DNA of 5,726 bases from Pseudomonadota bacterium. GTDB lineage: Bacteria; Desulfobacterota; WTBG01; JAGOGO01. The notes under the pieces were generated by a model. That model made no database searches. It was not told the DNA's origin and was given only the letters and a program-made list of their open reading frames with translations. This document shows positions 5,640 to 5,726 of the stretch, one piece after another; position 1 is the stretch's first letter, and each line of letters starts with the position of its first letter. The position numbers and the translations under genes are program-made. The stretch is from contig JAGHDE010000201.1 of the NCBI GenBank assembly GCA_021160085.1, positions 1-5,726 on the forward strand, read 5' to 3'.

Positions 5640-5726
5640 CTTTTTAGCTCAATTTGGTTGTTTTGGAAGCGCAAAAATTGAAATTAAAGTTATTGATGTA
5701 AATTTCTACATGAGCAATATGAGAAC

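Larger units (their letters stand above)
5430..5726. other. Terminal non-coding region
   Basis: About 297 bases after the deacetylase stop hold no convincing conventional gene. The left and middle parts are occupied by the imperfect palindrome. The remainder (5640-5726) is AT-rich with no tRNA-like fold, no clear promoter and no tandem repeat. A 16-bp near-palindrome with ATGTA and TACAT arms lies at 5696-5711. Confidence 0.6.

Overview
The window is AT-rich (roughly 40% GC by eye) and entirely plus-strand in its clear coding content. It reads as a chromosomal segment from a Gram-negative bacterium. A proteobacterial-type DapB, a TlpA/CcdA export branch and a DUF610-type divergent polysaccharide deacetylase all point that way. 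Desulfobacterota (the former Deltaproteobacteria) is my best guess, but this is inference and no ribosomal RNA or phylogenetic marker is present.

Layout. Positions 1-411 hold the 3' part of dapB (lysine/diaminopimelate synthesis), cut by the window edge. Next come three unrecognised genes with short or negative spacing: a 75-residue acidic protein (453-680), a two-helix membrane protein (714-935), and a 193-residue soluble protein (922-1503) that overlaps it by 14 nt. After an 88-nt gap lies a thiol-redox block: an exported TlpA-like thioredoxin (1592-2107), thioredoxin reductase trxB (2107-3051, overlapping by one base), a CcdA-type membrane thiol transporter (3155-3919) and a cytoplasmic thioredoxin (3944-4267). 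One base further on starts a membrane-anchored divergent polysaccharide deacetylase (4269-5429). The last ~300 bases hold no convincing conventional gene. They do contain a long imperfect palindrome (about 5464-5618), one arm of which encodes a 46-codon minus-strand open frame.

How the genes work together. The four redox genes together specify every step of a reducing relay: NADPH to TrxB, to cytoplasmic thioredoxin, to CcdA across the membrane, to the extracytoplasmic TlpA-like protein. All the CxxC or paired-cysteine sites needed for this are visible. The final acceptor (apocytochrome c, another exported protein, or something else) is not in the window. The deacetylase is tightly linked to the thioredoxin gene but has no obvious redox role.

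I do not see CRISPR arrays, tRNA or rRNA genes, transposase genes or convincing factor-independent terminators. The parts least explained by known families are the small-membrane-protein/unknown-protein pair at 714-1503 and the palindromic repeat after 5429.
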